In this document: positions 23,341 to 25,141 of the stretch, one piece after another
Numbering within the stretch: position 1 is the first letter of the stretch
Layout: the number at the start of each line of letters is the position of its first letter
Assembly: GCA_959607715.1 (NCBI GenBank)
Contig: CAUHNN010000020.1
Coordinates: 1 to 25,141, forward strand
Source: an uncultured Eggerthella sp.
GTDB taxonomy: Bacteria; Actinomycetota; Coriobacteriia; Coriobacteriales; Eggerthellaceae
Direction of reading: 5' to 3'
Length of the DNA: 25,141 nt
Notes under the pieces: generated by a model
The model's input: the letters and a program-made list of their open reading frames with translations, nothing else
Databases searched by the model: none
What the model was told of the DNA's origin: nothing
Made by a program: the position numbers and the translations under genes

Positions 23341-24105
23341 ATGGCTGCGATTACGATCAAGGGAATGGAAATCGGGGCAGGTGCCCCCAAGACCATCGTT
23401 TCGGTGATGGGCAAGACGCTCGACGAATGCGTGTCGATCATCGAGGAAGGGAAGGCCGCCGGCGTAGAGTGCTTCGAGTGGCGCGCAGATTTCAACGATG
23501 CGCGCGCCGACATCCGCGCCATGGTCGAGCAGGGGCGCGCTCTGAGCGCGGCGCTTCCCGACCACCCGCTCCTCTTTACGTTCAGGAGCGAAAGCCAGGG
23601 CGGCAACGATACGTTCGACGTCGATAGCTACGTTGCGCTCAATCGCGCTCTGATCGAGTCGGGTTCGCTCGATCTTGTCGACATCGAGACGTGGATCGGC
23701 GACGGCGCCGTGCGCGACCTTGTCGAATGCGCCCACCGTCACGGCGTCGTGGCGGTTGTTTCCTACCACAATTTCGCAGGAACGCCGTCGAAGGAGTGGA
23801 TGGTCGGCCTGATGACCCACATGCTCGACCTCGGCGCCGATATCCCGAAATGCGCCGTGATGGCCCTTGGCTCTCGCGACGTGCTTGAGCTGCTCGGCGC
23901 GACCGAGGAAGTGAAGCGTCTTCATACTGCAGGCCCTGTCCTGACCATGGCCATGGGCCGCGAGGGGAGCATTTCCCGCTTGGCCGGCGAATTCTTCGGA
24001 AGCGACCTGACGTTCTGCTCCTTGTCCGAATCGTCGGCACCTGGCCAGGTCGATGTCCGCACCGCGCGGAAGATCATGGACGGATTCCACGCGATCCTCG
24101 GTTAA
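23341..24105 (+). CDS. aroD: 3-dehydroquinate dehydratase, type I
   Basis: A 254-residue class I dehydroquinase that converts 3-dehydroquinate to 3-dehydroshikimate through a Schiff base. All expected residues are present at the numbering of the enterobacterial enzyme: E46 and R48 (EWRADF), R82 (FRSESQGG), catalytic H143 (SYHNF), Schiff-base lysine K170 (PKCAV), R213 (GSISRLAGEF), S232 and Q236 (SAPGQ). The start ATG 23341 has GGAGAGG upstream; the open frame continues back to 23194 through the terminator and is not coding there. No other shikimate genes are next to it, so it could serve either aromatic amino acid synthesis or quinate/shikimate use. The activity call is secure; the pathway role is not. 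Confidence 0.96.
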   Translation: MAAITIKGMEIGAGAPKTIVSVMGKTLDECVSIIEEGKAAGVECFEWRADFNDARADIRAMVEQGRALSAALPDHPLLFTFRSESQGGNDTFDVDSYVALNRALIESGSLDLVDIETWIGDGAVRDLVECAHRHGVVAVVSYHNFAGTPSKEWMVGLMTHMLDLGADIPKCAVMALGSRDVLELLGATEEVKRLHTAGPVLTMAMGREGSISRLAGEFFGSDLTFCSLSESSAPGQVDVRTARKIMDGFHAILG

Positions 24106-24119
24106 CCGCCCTTTATGAA

Positions 24120-24159
24120 CCGACCCCTCCCGATCGATCCCTCTATCGGGAGGGGTCGG
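24120..24159. terminator. Hairpin between convergent aroD and MetE-like genes
   Basis: A perfect 15-bp stem (24120-24134 with 24145-24159) with a 10-base loop lies in the 87-base gap between two convergent stops. T-tracts on both sides are weak, but the stem strength and position fit a shared bidirectional terminator. Confidence 0.7.
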
Positions 24160-24192
24160 TGTTGAGGGCGGGTTAGGGGAAAGCGCGAGCCG

Positions 24193-25104
24193 CTAGCCCC
24201 AAACCTCTTCGGCAACCTTCTTCAGAAGCGCGATCTTCTTCCATTGGTCGCGCTCTTCGATGATGTTTCCTTCTTCGGTCGACGAGAAGCCGCATTGAGG
24301 GCTGATGCGCAGCTGATCGAGGGGTACGAAACGGGATGCCTCGGCGATGCGGGCCTTCAGATCGTCTTCGCTCTCGAGTGCGCCGTCTTTTGACGTCACC
24401 AGGCCGAGAACGACTTTCTGGTCGGCGATGTGCTTGAGCGGCTCGAATCCGCCCGCCCGATCGGAGTCGTACTCGAGGAAGAAGCCGTCGACATCGAGAT
24501 GGGGGAAGAGGATCGGTGCGACGGGGTCATAGCCCCCGGAGGAAAACCAGGTGGAGCGGAAGTTTCCTCGGCAGATGTGGATCGTGACGGCCAGATCGTC
24601 GGGCTTGTCGCGAAGCGATTCGTTTATGAGGTTCACGTAGTCGCGGGCGAGTTTGTCGAGATCGATCCCGCGCGCCTCGTAGGCAGCGCGCTTAGAGGGG
24701 TCGCATAGCTCTCCCCAGGAGGTGTCGTCGAGCTGCAGGTAGCGGCAACCTGCAGTGTAGAATGACTTGACCGCATCGCGGTAGGCGTTCGCTATGTCGG
24801 CGAAGAGGAGCTCCTCGTTGTCGCGGTAGCGCTCGATCGGCTCATAGTTTTCCTCTCGCACGCAGCAGATGAGGTGGAGCATCGAAGGCGAGGGGATGGT
24901 CTGCTTCACCGTCGTGTCGCCGGCGACCGAAGCGGTGTAGGCGAAATGATCGAGGAAGGGATGCTCGCCGAATCCTATCTGACCGTCGATGACGACCGTT
25001 TTCGATTGAGGCTGATGCCCCTTGAACTCAACCGACCAATGCTCGGCGCCGACTTCCCGGCATCCTTTAAGCTCGGTCAGGAAGTCGGTAAGCGTCAAAA
25101 CCAC
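24193..25104 (-). CDS. MetE/YxjG-like cobalamin-independent methyltransferase, 5' incomplete
   Basis: The 303 readable residues match the C-terminal zinc barrel of the cobalamin-independent methionine synthase superfamily (short COG0620/YxjG type), which moves a methyl group to homocysteine or a related thiol. Zinc ligands appear intact: H176 and C178 in TIHICRGNF, E211 in FFLEYDSD and C271 in ISPQCGF. KQTIPSPSM (67-75) and YLQLDDTSW (122-130) are family motifs. Short members are about 370 residues, so roughly 60-70 N-terminal residues are missing. The frame meets TAA at 25113-25111, and no ribosome site precedes GTG 25104. In a neighbouring frame the last bases of the window read VVKTRWF, like the expected N-terminal region, and one extra T in the T4 run at about 25097-25100 would join the two. 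The gene is either frameshifted or decayed. Confidence 0.8.
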   Translation of the reverse strand: MVLTLTDFLTELKGCREVGAEHWSVEFKGHQPQSKTVVIDGQIGFGEHPFLDHFAYTASVAGDTTVKQTIPSPSMLHLICCVREENYEPIERYRDNEELLFADIANAYRDAVKSFYTAGCRYLQLDDTSWGELCDPSKRAAYEARGIDLDKLARDYVNLINESLRDKPDDLAVTIHICRGNFRSTWFSSGGYDPVAPILFPHLDVDGFFLEYDSDRAGGFEPLKHIADQKVVLGLVTSKDGALESEDDLKARIAEASRFVPLDQLRISPQCGFSSTEEGNIIEERDQWKKIALLKKVAEEVWG

Positions 25105-25141
25105 CGCGTCTTAACAACCTGATCCGTATCCGCGACAATCC

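Overview
The window is GC-rich, dense bacterial DNA. Most genes carry purine-rich Shine-Dalgarno sites, TAG is the commonest stop codon, and there is no phage, transposase, tRNA, rRNA or CRISPR signal. The gene mix points to a gut or oral anaerobic actinobacterium of the Coriobacteriia, probably Eggerthellaceae (Slackia/Eggerthella-like): rubrerythrin, a 2-hydroxyacyl-CoA dehydratase activase operon, SpaA-type surface proteins, a phasin-like protein next to a UbiB-type kinase, and a split-out type I dehydroquinase. This placement is inference from gene content.

Layout. 1-160: two terminator hairpins. 211-747 (-): rubrerythrin, divergent from a TrmA/RlmD-type 23S rRNA m5U methyltransferase (957-2204, +). 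2226-4719 (-): histidine kinase and an OmpR-type response regulator, the latter broken by a frameshift. Divergent from these, 4897-7741 (+): a BceA/BceB-like ABC ATPase and FtsX-fold permease. Together they form a cell-envelope or peptide-stress module. 7957-10937 (+): a large secreted beta-helix-type surface protein, interrupted by an in-frame TAG and a -1 frameshift. 11039-14161 (-): a three-gene, tightly coupled operon of two DUF2229/HgdB-like proteins and a BadF/HgdC-type ATPase activase. 14334-14624 (+): a small basic hypothetical protein. 14717-17911 (-): a 1064-residue SpaA/Cna-B surface protein with an LPRTD sorting signal. 18164-20405 (+): cysK and a glutamate-cysteine ligase, together making gamma-glutamylcysteine. 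20577-22614 (+): a phasin-like protein and a UbiB/AarF kinase. 22728-23252 (+): a small membrane protein. 23341-24105 (+): aroD. 24193-25104 (-): a MetE/YxjG-like zinc methyltransferase whose 5' part is missing or out of frame at the window edge.

Two observations stand out. Three reading frames (response regulator, beta-helix protein, MetE-like gene) each look short of exactly one base, which may be real decay or an assembly problem. The activase/DUF2229 operon is a candidate ATP-driven low-potential reductase system of unknown substrate. I found no convincing wholly new system. The activase operon and the kinase with a long insert in its ATP-lid region are the best candidates for novelty. 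No gene-free stretch exceeds 300 bases; the largest gap, 17912-18163, holds only a candidate cysK promoter.
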